Assembly: GCA_965219565.1 (NCBI GenBank)
Contig: OZ244780.1
Location: 62,001-126,000, forward strand
Direction: 5' to 3'
Source of the DNA: DAOUJI01 sp965219565
Lineage (GTDB): Bacteria; Chloroflexota; Dehalococcoidia; Lucifugimonadales; JAGWBF01
DNA length: 64,000 nucleotides
In this document: one piece after another, positions 42,834 through 51,683 of the stretch
Numbering within the stretch: the first letter of the stretch is position 1
Layout of the letters: every line of letters starts with the position of its first letter
Translations under genes and position numbers: made by a program
The notes under the pieces: generated by a model
Seen by the model: the letters and a program-made list of their open reading frames with translations, nothing else
What the model was told of the DNA's origin: nothing
Databases searched by the model: none

Positions 42834-45800
42834 TCAACCAGACGACGCAAAGTACAGGGATATTACCGTGATCGCCTCATCTCTGCTAATCAGGCCTGCG
42901 AAGTAATCTGCTATAGCGGCAATGGCCTCGTTTCGATCGATCATGCCGTTGTCGTTGGCGTCATACCGGGCGAGCAGCTCGTCCTCGGTCAACATGCAAA
43001 ACGGCAGACCGAGATCGCCAAAGTCATTCACTGCTGCATCTCTGAGCCCTCCGGGTATGCACCCAGTAAGTTCATTGCCCGCGAGCTCCAGCTCCGTGAG
43101 GTTTGTGAGCTGTGCTAACTCCGCCGGAATGTCCCCTGTCAATTCGTTATGAGAGAGCTTCAGCACCTTTAGGTTGGTCAAGTTGCCCAGTTCGGTGGAT
43201 ATAGCGCCGGTCAACTGGTTGTTGTTGAGCAGCAAATGTGTCAGGTTGGTGAGGCTGCCCAACCCAGTCGGTATCTCTCCAGTCAACTGGTTGTCATGAA
43301 GCGCCAACTCTCCTAAGTTGGAAAGGTTACCCAGCTCAGTCGGTATAGACCCAGTCAACTGGTTATCATAGAGGTACAACTCTACGATGCTATAGAGGCT
43401 GCCTAGTTCGGCGGGTATAGGGCCAGTCAACTCGTTCTGAGCGAGGTCCAGTACTCGTAAGTTAGGTAGATTGCCCAGTTCGGTGGGTATCGAGCCGGAC
43501 AACTCGCTATCACCGAGGGCAAGACCGGTCACCCGTCGAGGCGTTGCGCCGAGGGTCACGCCTTCCCATACGGAGATGGGGGTGTCCTGGGACCAGTTCA
43601 GCGACGCGCTCCCTGCCAGCGTGTCCCGACCCTCAAGGAGCGCCTCGCAGTCCGACACCAGACCCGTGTTCGCCGCATCCGTTACCGCACCTCCGGCGAC
43701 GCAAACGCTCGCACTCAATGTCGTTCCGGTGGCCGTGGCCGACCAGGGTCCGTCACCCACGGCGTTTACCGCCCGAACTTGAACGTTGTGCTGGGTATCT
43801 GGGGTGAGGCCAATCAGCGTGTATTCCAGGTCGTCGCTGCCCGCGGTCCAAACATCCTCCTCCACGGTCCAGTTGGAGTCCAAAGTCCCGTCGGCAGACG
43901 TCTCAATATAGCGCATGTCGTAGGCGGTGATAGCTGAACCGCCGTCGCTTGCCGGCGCTCTCCACGAAAGATCGATGCCCGGCAGCTCGTTACCCATTGC
44001 CGTCAAGTCAGTGGGGACGCCCGGAAGAAGCTGGGCCTTCAGGAACTGCGACAGGCCGTCCATGGTGATCGTGGCTCGTCCACCTGTTGCTTCGTAGAAA
44101 TTGTATGTGTCGTCATTGTCGTCATCGCCGGCGTAACTGAATGCCGCGATGTCGCCGCTCACCTTGTCCAACTGCCACTGGATGAGGGGATTATCGTCGT
44201 CAATCAAGAGAATGACTGCCGCCCGAAACTCCCGTTGAGACTGCGAGGAGTCCGGGATTCGTTCTCCATGCTCAGCTATGATGTCCTCAATCGTATACGT
44301 TCTAATGTCGGTTGCGGTAAACATACAGTATCCATCGGATGCTCTGACGCACCCACCGTTCCTCGCCAAATACTCCCCGTCCTCCGCCACCCACAGGTCA
44401 GGGACCTCCTCCGGCGGTATAAAGCCTGCTACGTACAATTCTATGGGGCTGTAGGGTTTCCAGTTTGCGGCGATGCCATACGGGGCAATGATGCCGGCGG
44501 AGTATGTGTTGTCGCCATGATCCACCAATTCTGCGATGTCAAATCCACCTAGTTGTCCGTTCGCACTGCTGAATCCCCAGTGGGCTCCATAACCCAATGG
44601 CAGGATATTGTTTGCCCATCGATGCATCAGTTCATGTAGCGATGGACCCGAAGAGATAGAGTTCATGTACGGATGAGATATCACGCCCTGAAGTGCACCT
44701 CCTGATCCATACGAATCACCGTCGGAATAAATTCTTTGACCTATGCCCTCCACGTCGTTCATCGCAAAGGCAAAGTATGAGGTTTCATTGACCGGAGAAG
44801 ATCGGATTCCGTCTAGGTTACGGACAATTACCAGAAAATCAAACTCATCGTGGAAATACTCGAAGAACCGAGCAGTATAATCCCGGTGATACAAATTCCC
44901 AGTGGTGAGACTTTTCGTGGTGGGCAAGACAAAGACTTTGTCTTTGTGTATTTGCGGGCCATTGTCTGCTGTGTGAACGACTTCAAACCCTGTACAAATG
45001 GGTGGATGACCTACGTCGGTATTTGTCAGCTGTGACACGAACTCAATGAGAACCTCCGGAATGCACCCAGTAAGTCCACTTTTTCTGAGCCATAGCGCTT
45101 GCAGGCTGGAGAGATTGATCAATTCTGGCGGTATCTTTCCCATCAGCTGGTTATCGGTGAGCCACAGCAATTTCAGGTTGGAGAGGCGCCAAAACTCTGG
45201 CGGTATCTCTCCCGTCAACTGGTTCTTGTAGAGCCACAGCCTCTGGAGGTTGGAGAGGTTGCCCAGCTCTGGCGGTATCGGCCCCGTCAACTGATTCTCT
45301 CCGAGGTTCAGGTCCTTCAGATTGGAGAGGTTGCCCAACTCTGGCGGTATCGGCCCCGTCAACTGGTTCGTTCCAAGGCTCAGGTCCTTCAGATTGGAGA
45401 GGTTGCCCAGCTCTGGCGGTATCGGCCCCGTCAACTGGTTCGCTCCGAGGCCCAGCTCTTGCAGATTCGCCAGTCGCCCTGATTCCCTTGGTATCGGCCC
45501 CGTCAACTGGTTCCCGGAGAGGGCCAGCGTTTGCAGGCTGGAGAGGTTACCCAACGCCGTCGGCATCTCCCCCGTCAACCGGTTGGACCTGAGGCCCAGC
45601 TCTTGCAGATTCGCCAGTTGCCCCAAGTTACTTGGGATCTCCCCCGTCAACTGGTTCGCTCCGAGGCTCAGGTCCTTCAGATTGGAGAGGTTGCCCAACT
45701 CTGGCGGTATCGGCCCCGTCAACTGGTTCGTTCCGAGCCTCAGGTCCGTCAGATTGGAGAGGTTGCCCAGCTCTGGCGGTATCGGCCCCGTCAACTGGTT

Positions 45801-47783
45801 CCCGGAGAGGTCCAGCGTTTGCAGGCTGGAGAGGTTACCCAACGCCGTCGGCATCTCCCCCGTCAACTGATTGTAACCGAGGCCCAGCTCTTGCAGATTC
45901 GCCAGTTGCCCCAAGTTACTTGGGATCTCCCCCGTCAACTGGTTGCTGGAGAGGTCCAGCGCAACCAGTCTGGAGAGGTTGCCCAACGCCGTTGTAATCT
46001 CTCCCCTCAACTGGTTCCTAGAGAGGTGCAATCCAGTGAGCAGACCATCAACATCAGTGGTGACACCGTGCCATTCCCCGATAGGCCAGGTGCTCAGCCA
46101 GTTGGTTGTGTATCTCCAGTTCTCCCCGTCAGTCGCGTGATAGAGCGCGACCAAAGCGTCCCTGTCGGGGCTGGACTCAATAACTGTTGGCTCGTCACCA
46201 CAGAACGGCAGGCCAAGACTGTGGAAGTCGTTGCCAGGCAGGTCCCGCAACTCGTTGGGGATGCACCCAGTCAGTCGGTTGCCAGAGAGCAACAGTACTC
46301 GCAGGTTTGAGAGGTTCCCCAATTCTGGCGGTATCTCCCCGGTTAACCGGTTCCTGTTGAGGAATAGCTGTTCCAGGCTGAGGAGGCTCCCTAGCTCCGT
46401 CGGTATCTCCCCCATCAACTGGTTCCGACTCAGGTGCAACACTTCCAGGTTGGAGAGTCCGCCTAGCTCCGTAGGCACCTCCCCTGTCAACTGGTTCAAG
46501 GAGAGGTTCAGCGTTTGCAGATTGGAGAGGTTACCCAACTCAGTCGGTATCTCGCCAGTCAACTGGTTCAAGGAGAGGTTCAGCGTTTGCAGATTGGAGA
46601 GGTTACCCAACTCAGTCGGTATCTCGCCAGTCAACTGGTTCCTGGAGAGGTACAATCCAGTGACTCGCCCGTCCGCATCATTGGTGACACCGTGCCATTC
46701 CCTGACAGGCCGGTCGCTCAGCCAGTTGGTCTTCGTCCGCCATTTCTTCCCGTCCGTGGCGCTGTAGAACTCGACCAGCGCCGCCCGGTCCTCCAGCGAA
46801 TCTACCGGCGCGCAGCTGCTGCCGGAGACGTCGCCTATGCTTTGGAGCCACGACTGGAATGCTCCATTCACCGGGGCGCAAATCCCCAAGTTGCTATGGA
46901 AGGCAAACGACTCCAGCATCGTTAGCCCTGTCAAACCTTGAGGAAGCACCCCCGCCAACTGGTTCTTGTTTAGGTAGAGCCTCTGCAGGTTGGAGAGACT
47001 CCCTAACTCCGTAGGTATCTCCCCCGTCAACTGGTTCTCGTCCAGGTACAGCCACTGCAGGCTGGAGAGATTCCCTAACTCCGTAGGGATCTCCCCCGTC
47101 AACTGGTTCCTGTTTAGGTCCAGATCCTTCAGGTTGGAGAGATTCCCTAACTCCGTAGGGATATTCCCCGTTAACCGGTTGTAGCCGAGATATAGAGATT
47201 GCAGACTAGAGAGGTTCCCCAACTCGTTAGGTATCTCCTCCGTCAACCGGTTGGAGCCGAGGTACAGCCATTGCAGGTTGGGGAGACTCCCCAACCCCCT
47301 AGGTATCTCACCGGTCAACTGGTTCCTGTCGAGATACAGCACTTGCAGGCCGACGAGGGTCCTCAACTCGTTAGGTATCTCCCCCGTCAACCGGTTGGAA
47401 CTGAGATCCAGCCATTGCAGGTTGGGGAGGCTCCCCAACTCACTAGGCATCTCACCTGTCAATCCCTTCCTGGATAGGTCCAGATGTGTGACCCGCAACG
47501 GTGTTCCGCCGACGGTGATGCCCTCCCACTGGGTAATGAGAGCATCCGCCGACCAGTTGAGCGTGGCGGTCCCCGTCAGGATATCTCGCGCGGCAAGCAG
47601 CACTGCGCAGTCGGACACGAGCCCGGGATTGTTGCTCGGATCGGACACTGCGCCAGCGCTGGCGCAGTCGCCCTCTGTCGCCAAGGCCTCGGGGATAGAG
47701 ACAAGCCCGATTGCCGCAGCGGCCCCCCATAAGGCCATTGCAGCAATAACCATTGTAGGAATCCCAACTCTTTCGAGTTTCAT
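42834..47783 (-). CDS. Giant LRR surface protein with zinc-metallopeptidase and FN3 domains
   Basis: 1649 residues. Order: signal peptide (1-36); a Leu-rich-repeat block of the L-T-G-E-I-P-x-E-L-G-N-L-x-x-L-x-x-L plant-type repeat, interrupted by two modules beginning DRAALVEFYSATDGKKW and DRDALVALYHATDGENW. Then about residues 960-1290 form a globular domain with HELMHRWAN (H-E-x2-H, near 1045) and a nearby third His (GAHWGFSS), the layout of a gluzincin/zincin metallopeptidase. An FN3-like domain (APASDGGSAITAYDMRY, near 1280-1370) and a second LRR block (near 1400-1590) follow. The C-terminus has an EF-hand-like loop DANDNGMIDRNEA and DYFAGLISRDEA. LRR units are near-identical 72-base repeats at the DNA level. 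Probably a secreted or cell-surface adhesin/peptidase; the function is inferred. Confidence 0.82.
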   Translation of the reverse strand: MKLERVGIPTMVIAAMALWGAAAAIGLVSIPEALATEGDCASAGAVSDPSNNPGLVSDCAVLLAARDILTGTATLNWSADALITQWEGITVGGTPLRVTHLDLSRKGLTGEMPSELGSLPNLQWLDLSSNRLTGEIPNELRTLVGLQVLYLDRNQLTGEIPRGLGSLPNLQWLYLGSNRLTEEIPNELGNLSSLQSLYLGYNRLTGNIPTELGNLSNLKDLDLNRNQLTGEIPTELGNLSSLQWLYLDENQLTGEIPTELGSLSNLQRLYLNKNQLAGVLPQGLTGLTMLESFAFHSNLGICAPVNGAFQSWLQSIGDVSGSSCAPVDSLEDRAALVEFYSATDGKKWRTKTNWLSDRPVREWHGVTNDADGRVTGLYLSRNQLTGEIPTELGNLSNLQTLNLSLNQLTGEIPTELGNLSNLQTLNLSLNQLTGEVPTELGGLSNLEVLHLSRNQLMGEIPTELGSLLSLEQLFLNRNRLTGEIPPELGNLSNLRVLLLSGNRLTGCIPNELRDLPGNDFHSLGLPFCGDEPTVIESSPDRDALVALYHATDGENWRYTTNWLSTWPIGEWHGVTTDVDGLLTGLHLSRNQLRGEITTALGNLSRLVALDLSSNQLTGEIPSNLGQLANLQELGLGYNQLTGEMPTALGNLSSLQTLDLSGNQLTGPIPPELGNLSNLTDLRLGTNQLTGPIPPELGNLSNLKDLSLGANQLTGEIPSNLGQLANLQELGLRSNRLTGEMPTALGNLSSLQTLALSGNQLTGPIPRESGRLANLQELGLGANQLTGPIPPELGNLSNLKDLSLGTNQLTGPIPPELGNLSNLKDLNLGENQLTGPIPPELGNLSNLQRLWLYKNQLTGEIPPEFWRLSNLKLLWLTDNQLMGKIPPELINLSSLQALWLRKSGLTGCIPEVLIEFVSQLTNTDVGHPPICTGFEVVHTADNGPQIHKDKVFVLPTTKSLTTGNLYHRDYTARFFEYFHDEFDFLVIVRNLDGIRSSPVNETSYFAFAMNDVEGIGQRIYSDGDSYGSGGALQGVISHPYMNSISSGPSLHELMHRWANNILPLGYGAHWGFSSANGQLGGFDIAELVDHGDNTYSAGIIAPYGIAANWKPYSPIELYVAGFIPPEEVPDLWVAEDGEYLARNGGCVRASDGYCMFTATDIRTYTIEDIIAEHGERIPDSSQSQREFRAAVILLIDDDNPLIQWQLDKVSGDIAAFSYAGDDDNDDTYNFYEATGGRATITMDGLSQFLKAQLLPGVPTDLTAMGNELPGIDLSWRAPASDGGSAITAYDMRYIETSADGTLDSNWTVEEDVWTAGSDDLEYTLIGLTPDTQHNVQVRAVNAVGDGPWSATATGTTLSASVCVAGGAVTDAANTGLVSDCEALLEGRDTLAGSASLNWSQDTPISVWEGVTLGATPRRVTGLALGDSELSGSIPTELGNLPNLRVLDLAQNELTGPIPAELGSLYSIVELYLYDNQLTGSIPTELGNLSNLGELALHDNQLTGEIPTGLGSLTNLTHLLLNNNQLTGAISTELGNLTNLKVLKLSHNELTGDIPAELAQLTNLTELELAGNELTGCIPGGLRDAAVNDFGDLGLPFCMLTEDELLARYDANDNGMIDRNEAIAAIADYFAGLISRDEAITVISLYFASSG

Positions 47784-47925
47784 CTAATTCCCAACTTAGC
47801 TATTTCTATTTCCATGCTCCTAGAATAATAGCAGATAGCAACTCGTCTCGAACAAAAAAGGCCGGAGGACCTGTAAAGAAGCCAGATGTAGTGGGGAAGT
47901 TAAGACCGCCCCGGAGGGGGTGGCG

Positions 47926-48558
47926 CTAGGCGGTGACCTGGTAGGCCCAGATGCGGTGGATTACGTCGGGCTCGCCCTTGGGGAGAGGGTAGTAGGACTC
48001 GGATAGCTCGGCCAGCTTCCACTTGCCGGCTTCTTCCATGCCAGTCTGGTATTCCTTGAATCCGCCTTCTTCGTAGAGGTCCACCCGCAGGCTGAACACA
48101 ATGAACCCGCCGGGCTTGGTGATGCGGGTCAACTCGTCGAAGGCGTGGACCGGGGCGTGGCCAGTGGTGAACACTCCCACGCTGATGATGGCGTCGAAGG
48201 AGTCGGTGTCGTATCCCAACTCCTCCCCAAGGGTCATTTGCTGGAACTCTTTGTAGAGGTCCTTTTGGCGGGCCTCCTCAAGCATTCCCAGGGAGAGGTC
48301 CATGGCGTAGAGGTCGCGGTAGCCGGACTGGGCCAGACACTCGCCTACCAGGCCGGTGCCCGCACCCGCATCCAGGACTTTCGCCCCTGTGGGGACGTGC
48401 TTCGAGAATAGGTCGGCCGCTGTCTGAGGGGCGTTCCACTCGAATTCCTCGGCCAGGTCTTTATCGTATTCTGCGGCCCACTGGTCGTAGCGCTCCTCCA
48501 ACTCCTGGTTGGAGTTGGAGGAATAAACCCACTGGACCCTGTTGTGGCTGTCCGGCAT
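47926..48558 (-). CDS. SAM-dependent methyltransferase (second gene of panD operon)
   Basis: 210-residue class I methyltransferase. SAM motif I is KVLDAGAGTGLVGECLAQSGY (near 60-80), followed by the acidic MDLSLGMLEEARQK (near 90) and motif IV FDAIISVGVFTTGHAP (near 122-138), post-motif KPGGFIVFSLR (near 150). The N-terminal ERYDQWAAEYDKDL resembles the WBSCR27/UbiE-like group. Its ATG is one base after the stop of the upstream methyltransferase gene, so they are co-translated. Natural substrate unknown; see the operon remark under panD. Confidence 0.88.
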   Translation of the reverse strand: MPDSHNRVQWVYSSNSNQELEERYDQWAAEYDKDLAEEFEWNAPQTAADLFSKHVPTGAKVLDAGAGTGLVGECLAQSGYRDLYAMDLSLGMLEEARQKDLYKEFQQMTLGEELGYDTDSFDAIISVGVFTTGHAPVHAFDELTRITKPGGFIVFSLRVDLYEEGGFKEYQTGMEEAGKWKLAELSESYYPLPKGEPDVIHRIWAYQVTA

Positions 48559-48559
48559 G

Positions 48560-49381
48560 TTACTTTCGGCAGATGAAGAGGCCCCAGCCCAGCTCGTCCT
48601 TGTCGACGGCTGCGGCGGTCTCGATGTATGCGGTGCTGAGCCACTTGTAGTGTTCGGCGTCGTCCAACGTTTCGTCTTTGGGGGTGCGCTCGGACAAGCA
48701 CAGGTAGCTTTGCCTCAGGTGAGGGGAAAGGTCCAAGGCCTCCAATATGTCAAAGCCCTGGTCCTTGAGGGCCTGCTGGTAAGACTCGAAACTGAATTCG
48801 GTGTCGAACAGCAGCCTGTCGTAGACAAAGGTCTGGGCATCGGGCGTAATGTCCCGCTTTGGCCTGAGGAGGTCATCGAACACCATGACGCCGCCGTCAG
48901 CCAGGACGCGGTAGGCCTCGCTCAAGACCTGTCGTTTGTCGGGCACGTGGTAGATTACGGCCTGGCTCCACACGTGGGTGAAAGAGCCGTCGGCGAAGGG
49001 CAACTCGGTGGCTGAGGCTTTCTCGAAGGCCACTCTGTCCCCTAATTCCGGGCTCAGCGCGGCCCGTTTCTCCAATGCGTTGGCCACACGTACCCCGCTG
49101 AGATCGATGCCCGTCACCCGGCCGCCGCTTGCGCTGGCCAGCCAGATGGCAGTCGTTCCATTGCCGCAACCCAGGTCCAGTACCGACGAGTCCTGGCCAA
49201 TGCGGCCCTTGTCGACCATCGTCCGGTTCAGCCTGTTGCAGGCCTTGAGGAAGTCCGTGTCGCCGCTTTCGTCGAAGAGGCCCCAGTGGACGCTTCCATC
49301 CTCGTCCCAGACCGACCGGTATATGACGTCTTCCGAGTCGTAGTAGGACTCGGTTTCCTGCTCAGAAAACCTGCTGACCAT
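48560..49381 (-). CDS. SAM-dependent methyltransferase, SDMT/GSMT-like
   Basis: 273-residue class I methyltransferase. Motif I SVLDLGCGNGTTAIWLASAS (near 65-85), GIDLSGVRVANA (near 92), FAKASATELPFADGSF region (near 118-135), and VLADGGVMVFDDLL (near 160). The N-terminal YYDSEDVIYRSVWDEDGSVHWGLFD matches the beginning of glycine/sarcosine-dimethylglycine N-methyltransferases, which make betaines. Overlaps the end of panD by about 20 bases and precedes the second methyltransferase. Together with PanD, which makes beta-alanine, N-methylation of beta-alanine is an attractive idea, not proven. Confidence 0.85.
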   Translation of the reverse strand: MVSRFSEQETESYYDSEDVIYRSVWDEDGSVHWGLFDESGDTDFLKACNRLNRTMVDKGRIGQDSSVLDLGCGNGTTAIWLASASGGRVTGIDLSGVRVANALEKRAALSPELGDRVAFEKASATELPFADGSFTHVWSQAVIYHVPDKRQVLSEAYRVLADGGVMVFDDLLRPKRDITPDAQTFVYDRLLFDTEFSFESYQQALKDQGFDILEALDLSPHLRQSYLCLSERTPKDETLDDAEHYKWLSTAYIETAAAVDKDELGWGLFICRK

Positions 49382-49733
49382 GTTTGGCTCCCTCGAGGTA
49401 TTCCACGAACTGGTTGTCCTGGTCCACCAGAATCATCTGTGGGTCCGGCCGTTCGTCGGTGACTTCGAAGGACATGATGATTATGCAGTCCCCTGTTGAG
49501 CTCAGCCGGGCGGCCGCTCCCTGTACGGCGACGACTCCTGAGCCGCGTTCGCCTGCTATGGCGTAGGTCTCGAACCGGTTGCCGTTGGTGATGTCGCAGA
49601 CCAGGACCTTCTCGAAGTCCCACAGGTCAACCCGGTCCATCAGGTCTTCGTCAATGAGGATGCTCCCAACGTAGTCCGTGTTGGCATCGGTAACCCAAGC
49701 TCGATGAATCTTAGACCTCAGTACTTGTCGCAT
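49362..49733 (-). CDS. panD: Aspartate 1-decarboxylase
   Basis: Pyruvoyl enzyme converting aspartate to beta-alanine. From ATG 49733, which has a perfect AGGAGG 5-7 bases upstream, it has 123 residues, the family size. The self-cleavage site Gly-Ser is in TDYVGSILID (near residue 21-29), and ITNGNRFETYAIAGERGSGVVAVQGAAA (near 50-78) is the conserved core with Arg and Tyr catalytic residues. An ATG/other start upstream at 49868 is open but has no homology. It is the first gene of a three-gene operon with two methyltransferases. Confidence 0.94.
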   Translation of the reverse strand: MRQVLRSKIHRAWVTDANTDYVGSILIDEDLMDRVDLWDFEKVLVCDITNGNRFETYAIAGERGSGVVAVQGAAARLSSTGDCIIIMSFEVTDERPDPQMILVDQDNQFVEYLEGAKHGQQVF

Positions 49734-49869
49734 TGTCAACCTCCTGATTTTCTTGCACTTTGCGAAGCGCTGCCCGCAACGGCGGGACTTAGTTAAGTAG
49801 AGTGTTTCGTGGTCTCCCTGCAAGCCAAGCGCACAATGCGTTTGGCAATACGATACCCCTGGACGCATG

Positions 49870-50788
49870 TGTTGATTTGAACCTTGCTTCTGTCGCTCCG
49901 CTATCGGGCCGCCTACAACTCAAAGCATAAATGAAGCATTTGCTTTGTAGCGGGCGCGGGAGCCGACGAAGTCGGCGGCAAGGTTAAGGCCAGAGGACCT
50001 AAGGGAGAGGGGTCAGAGGACCCCGATAGATTGGACGAGGGAGTTAAGGCTCACAGGGAAGGCTGTATCGCTGTCGGCTGCGATAACCCGCCGCCCTTCG
50101 GTGTATATGCCCCGTTCGGGGGCTGCTAGAGTATATCTGCATGGCACACGTCCAGATGACTAGGCGCGGAGGCCGCGCGAGATCCCCACCACATCAACCA
50201 CATCCCACTCGACTCTTCCGGAGTTTAGCAGCGTCCTTAGGAGCCGGTCAAGGTTCCGAAACAGCCACCGGCGCAAGCGTTGATAAGCTTGATAGACCAA
50301 AAACCTAAAGCCCATGGACGTATTCTGTCATCGTTATCGCTTGACGCTGACCGATGTAGGACAAAAATTAGTCCCGGTGGACTATCCCACCAAAAATATC
50401 GCTCCTGACCACAGGCGTCTGGGTTGCTGAACGTTGGTCGTGAAAGGCGCCGGTCATACGTCCGTCTTCTACTGCAGTGAGATTGGCGACATTGGTCTTA
50501 AGCGGCAGCGCCGTTGACCCAATCTCGGATAGATGGTCCCCGGCATGGCTACGTTCTATGGTAGACTAAGCGCACAAAATAAGGCAGCCAGGGGGAACCG
50601 CAGCAGGCCATTTCGCTGAGACAGAGCGTCATAGCAAGCGCTCCCGGTTTGCACAGGGAGCCTGCTTCCACTTCGCAACAGGGCGCTCTCAACTTGCTGA
50701 TCTAACCGAACTCCTCCCGCAAGCCCACCTCCTAGACACGCTCGGGCCGGTCTGTTGCATCCTCTGGTCCTGCAAGGGCAGGTGGCAA
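49870..50788. other. Long non-coding gap with clustered hairpins
   Basis: About 920 bases without a supportable gene between panD and degV. Between 49960 and 50190 lie several perfect short hairpins: GCCGAC/GTCGGC (loop GAA, about 49962), GGGGTC/GACCCC (about 50009), TATCGC/GCGATA (about 50066), GCCCC/GGGGC (about 50109) and GCGCGG/CCGCGC (about 50164). A further stem (GCTCCC/GGGAGC) is near 50640. No tmRNA, RNase P RNA or tRNA signature was found. The hairpins may belong to a structured RNA or be intergenic repeats. Confidence 0.4.
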
Positions 50789-51634
50789 ATGACCGTCAGA
50801 ATCGTAACCGACAGCACATCAGACATTCCCGGCGATGCGGCTCAGCGCCTTGGCATTGCCGTTGTGGCTCAGAATGTCCATTTCGGCACGGAGACCTACA
50901 AGGACAACGTCACGATAACCCCCGACGACTTCTACTCGATGCTTACCAGCAGCCCGGAATTGCCGAAGACGTCGCAGGCGTCCCCCGGCGACTTCAAGGA
51001 GGTGTACGACCGGCTTGGCGGAGACGCCGACGGCATCGTATCCCTCCACATATCATCCAAAATCAGCGGCACCTACAACTCTGCAGTCCAGGCCTCCACA
51101 ATGACTTCAGCGGCCTGCCCCATAGAGGTCATAGACACCGAGCAGGCGTCCATGGGACTCGGCCTCGTGGTCGCCGCCGCGGCGTCGGCGGCCAATCGCG
51201 GCGCAGGCTATGATGAAGTCGTGTCAATTGCCCGCGACGCGACGGCACGGGCCCAATGCTTCTGCCTGTTCGAAACGCTGGAATTCCTGCAAAAGGGCGG
51301 CCGTATCGGCAAGGCCCGGGCGATGATAGGCACCGCTCTCCAACTCAAGCCTATGATTATTGTGAAGGACGGGGTCGTGCACGAGCTGGGCAAGGGCCGG
51401 ACGTTCGCCAAAGCCCTTGTAAAACTGAAGCAGGTGGCGCGAGATTTTGGGCCGATAGAAGACCTGGCGGTCATGTACAGCACCACTCCGGACAAGGCGC
51501 GCGAGGTGGCCGACGACCTCAAGGACATGCTGCCCGAAGGCGCGCAACCCTACGTCACAAGCTTCGGCCCCGCCCTGGGCGTATACACCGGTCCCGGCGC
51601 CATTGGCATTGCGCTGCTCCAAGCCAAGTCATAG
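50789..51634 (+). CDS. DegV family fatty-acid binding protein
   Basis: 281 residues. N-terminal IVTDSTSDIPGDAAQRLGIAVV (residues 4-25) with the T-D-S-x-x-D motif, then DEFxxML-type DDFYSMLTSSPELPKTSQASPGDF (near 50-73), ISSKISGTYNSAVQAS (near 90-105) and the C-terminal LQLKPMIIVKDG (near 187-198). These are the lipid-binding residues of DegV. Members bind fatty acids, and in Firmicutes FakB partners with FakA. No fakA is next to it. The frame starts with ATG after a long structured gap. Confidence 0.92.
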   Translation: MTVRIVTDSTSDIPGDAAQRLGIAVVAQNVHFGTETYKDNVTITPDDFYSMLTSSPELPKTSQASPGDFKEVYDRLGGDADGIVSLHISSKISGTYNSAVQASTMTSAACPIEVIDTEQASMGLGLVVAAAASAANRGAGYDEVVSIARDATARAQCFCLFETLEFLQKGGRIGKARAMIGTALQLKPMIIVKDGVVHELGKGRTFAKALVKLKQVARDFGPIEDLAVMYSTTPDKAREVADDLKDMLPEGAQPYVTSFGPALGVYTGPGAIGIALLQAKS

Positions 51635-51683
51635 GGCCTGAACTCACAACCAGCCAGGACGGTTCGGGTAAAGGGTTGCCTCG

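Noticed and set aside
43050..47450. CRISPR-like regular ~72-base repeats
   Set aside because: They encode leucine-rich repeats in one long open frame.
17593..47862. A shared 16-base TCTCGAACAAAAAAGG at 17593 and 47847
   Set aside because: Low complexity; one 16-mer match in 64 kb is expected by chance at this composition.
49900..50220. tmRNA or RNase P RNA in the long gap
   Set aside because: No peptide tag, no conserved CR-I/CR-V core motifs.
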